From assembly GCF_046557915.1 (NCBI RefSeq), contig NZ_JBHEBG010000001.1, positions 1,054,001 through 1,118,000 on the forward strand: a stretch of 64,000 nt of DNA. Direction: 5' to 3'. Below the pieces are notes generated by a model that saw only the letters and a program-made list of their open reading frames with translations, had not been told where the DNA came from and searched no databases. Both the position numbers and the translations under genes were made by a program. This document shows positions 63,540 to 64,000 of the stretch, one piece after another; the first letter of the stretch is position 1; every line of letters begins with the position of its first letter. Source of the DNA: JBHEBG01 sp046557915 (lineage in GTDB: Bacteria; Bacteroidota; Bacteroidia; Flavobacteriales; Flavobacteriaceae).

Positions 63540-64000
63540 ATGATGAATCAAATTAAAAAACCGTTCGCATATCTTTTTTTAGCAACTCTAATTTTGTCCT
63601 GTAATCAGGAAAAGATACCGCAAGCATCTTCCCGAGCGTTGGATCATCTTAATATTCATGAAGAAATTACAGTTGATGAGATTCATAAGGCGTACAAAAA
63701 CAAAGAATACACGATAACAGAATTAACACAGTTTTATTTGGATAGAATAAATGCTATCGATAAAAATGGACCTTCCTTAAATGCGGTACTGACCATAAAC
63801 CCGGATGCACTTGATATTGCCGCAAAGCTCGATGAAGAATGGCAAAATGATAATATCATGGGCCCCTTGCATGGCATTCCAGTTTTACTAAAAGACAATA
63901 TTGATACAGCCGATAAAATGCCCTGCACTGCGGGTTCTAGGGTAATGAAAAATTCATATCCACTAAAAGATAGTCCATTGGCGGCACAGCTAAGAAAGGC
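63540..64000 (+). CDS. Amidase-signature-family protein, lipoprotein (3' end cut by window)
   Basis: About 153 residues are visible before the window ends. The ATG at 63540 (or 63543) precedes a lipoprotein signal (LATLILSC). The mature part has the amidase-signature N-terminus: ITELTQFYLDRINAIDKNGP, LNAVLTINPDALDIAAKLDE and GPLHGIPVLLKDNIDTADKM with the catalytic Lys of the Ser-cisSer-Lys triad. The two serines lie beyond the window. It would hydrolyse a C-terminal or side-chain amide outside the cytoplasm, in keeping with the other secreted hydrolases of the operon. Confidence 0.85.
   Translation, partial: MMNQIKKPFAYLFLATLILSCNQEKIPQASSRALDHLNIHEEITVDEIHKAYKNKEYTITELTQFYLDRINAIDKNGPSLNAVLTINPDALDIAAKLDEEWQNDNIMGPLHGIPVLLKDNIDTADKMPCTAGSRVMKNSYPLKDSPLAAQLRK

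Noticed and set aside
1..64000. CRISPR array, insertion sequence, prophage, tRNA or rRNA
   Set aside because: I found no regular spaced repeats, transposase or integrase motifs, cloverleaf-like sequences or ribosomal RNA signatures.

Overview
The window looks like chromosomal DNA of a marine, polysaccharide-degrading member of the Flavobacteriaceae (Bacteroidota; a Zobellia/Maribacter/Arenibacter-like genome would fit, but I cannot name the genus). The grounds are AT-rich DNA, a SusC/SusD pair, a hybrid two-component regulator, GH29 fucosidases with sulfatases, many Bacteroidota-type lipoproteins, weak Shine-Dalgarno sequences and several boxes resembling the flavobacterial TTG-N17-23-TAnnTTTG promoter. 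I see no tRNA, rRNA, CRISPR array, insertion sequence or prophage.

Layout. 1-9.1 kb: a truncated outer-membrane beta-barrel receptor, a divergent LytS/LytTR sensor-regulator pair, a GNAT/YoaP acetyltransferase preceded by a 47-aa ORF, an NTF2-like secreted protein, a PQQ-type propeller protein and a small secreted protein. 9.6-22.7 kb: a small polysaccharide utilisation locus with a hybrid sensor-regulator, a tandem palindromic operator, SusC, SusD, a terminator, then GH130, an MFS transporter and an unrecognised lipoprotein. 22.7-28 kb: housekeeping and accessory genes, including a haloalkane-dehalogenase-like enzyme and a second alpha/beta hydrolase linked to a MarR repressor with two identical operators. 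28.4-31.7 kb: a MacB/FtsX-type ABC transporter.

31.7-45.3 kb: one tightly packed 12-gene minus-strand operon that appears to encode a complete non-phosphorylating L-fucose pathway: mutarotase, fucose dehydrogenase, fuconolactonase, fuconate dehydratase, 2-keto-3-deoxyfuconate dehydrogenase, diketo-acid hydrolase and lactate oxidation to pyruvate. It also encodes two GH29 fucosidases, two sulfatases and an NPP-like phosphodiesterase. Sulfated fucan or fucose-rich algal glycan is the likely source. Two paralogous AraC regulators and a metallo-beta-lactamase-fold lipoprotein lie beside it.

48.8-64 kb (right edge): a DapA-family lyase with a ketoglutarate-semialdehyde-type dehydrogenase, a long hairpin terminator, and then a long plus-strand operon running off the window. 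The operon mixes three secreted TolB-like propeller proteins (12, 6 and 6 blades), a SUMF1-fold protein without the FGE cysteines, an M28 peptidase, an apparent ClpP-like/M28 fusion, a threonine-dehydratase-like/ornithine-cyclodeaminase-like pair (compare BhcB/BhcD and EutB/EutC), an inositol-monophosphatase-like protein with an altered metal site, a secreted amidohydrolase and an amidase. I do not recognise this combination. It is the best candidate here for an undescribed system, probably extracytoplasmic breakdown of a modified peptide or amide followed by conversion of the released hydroxy- or imino-amino acid.
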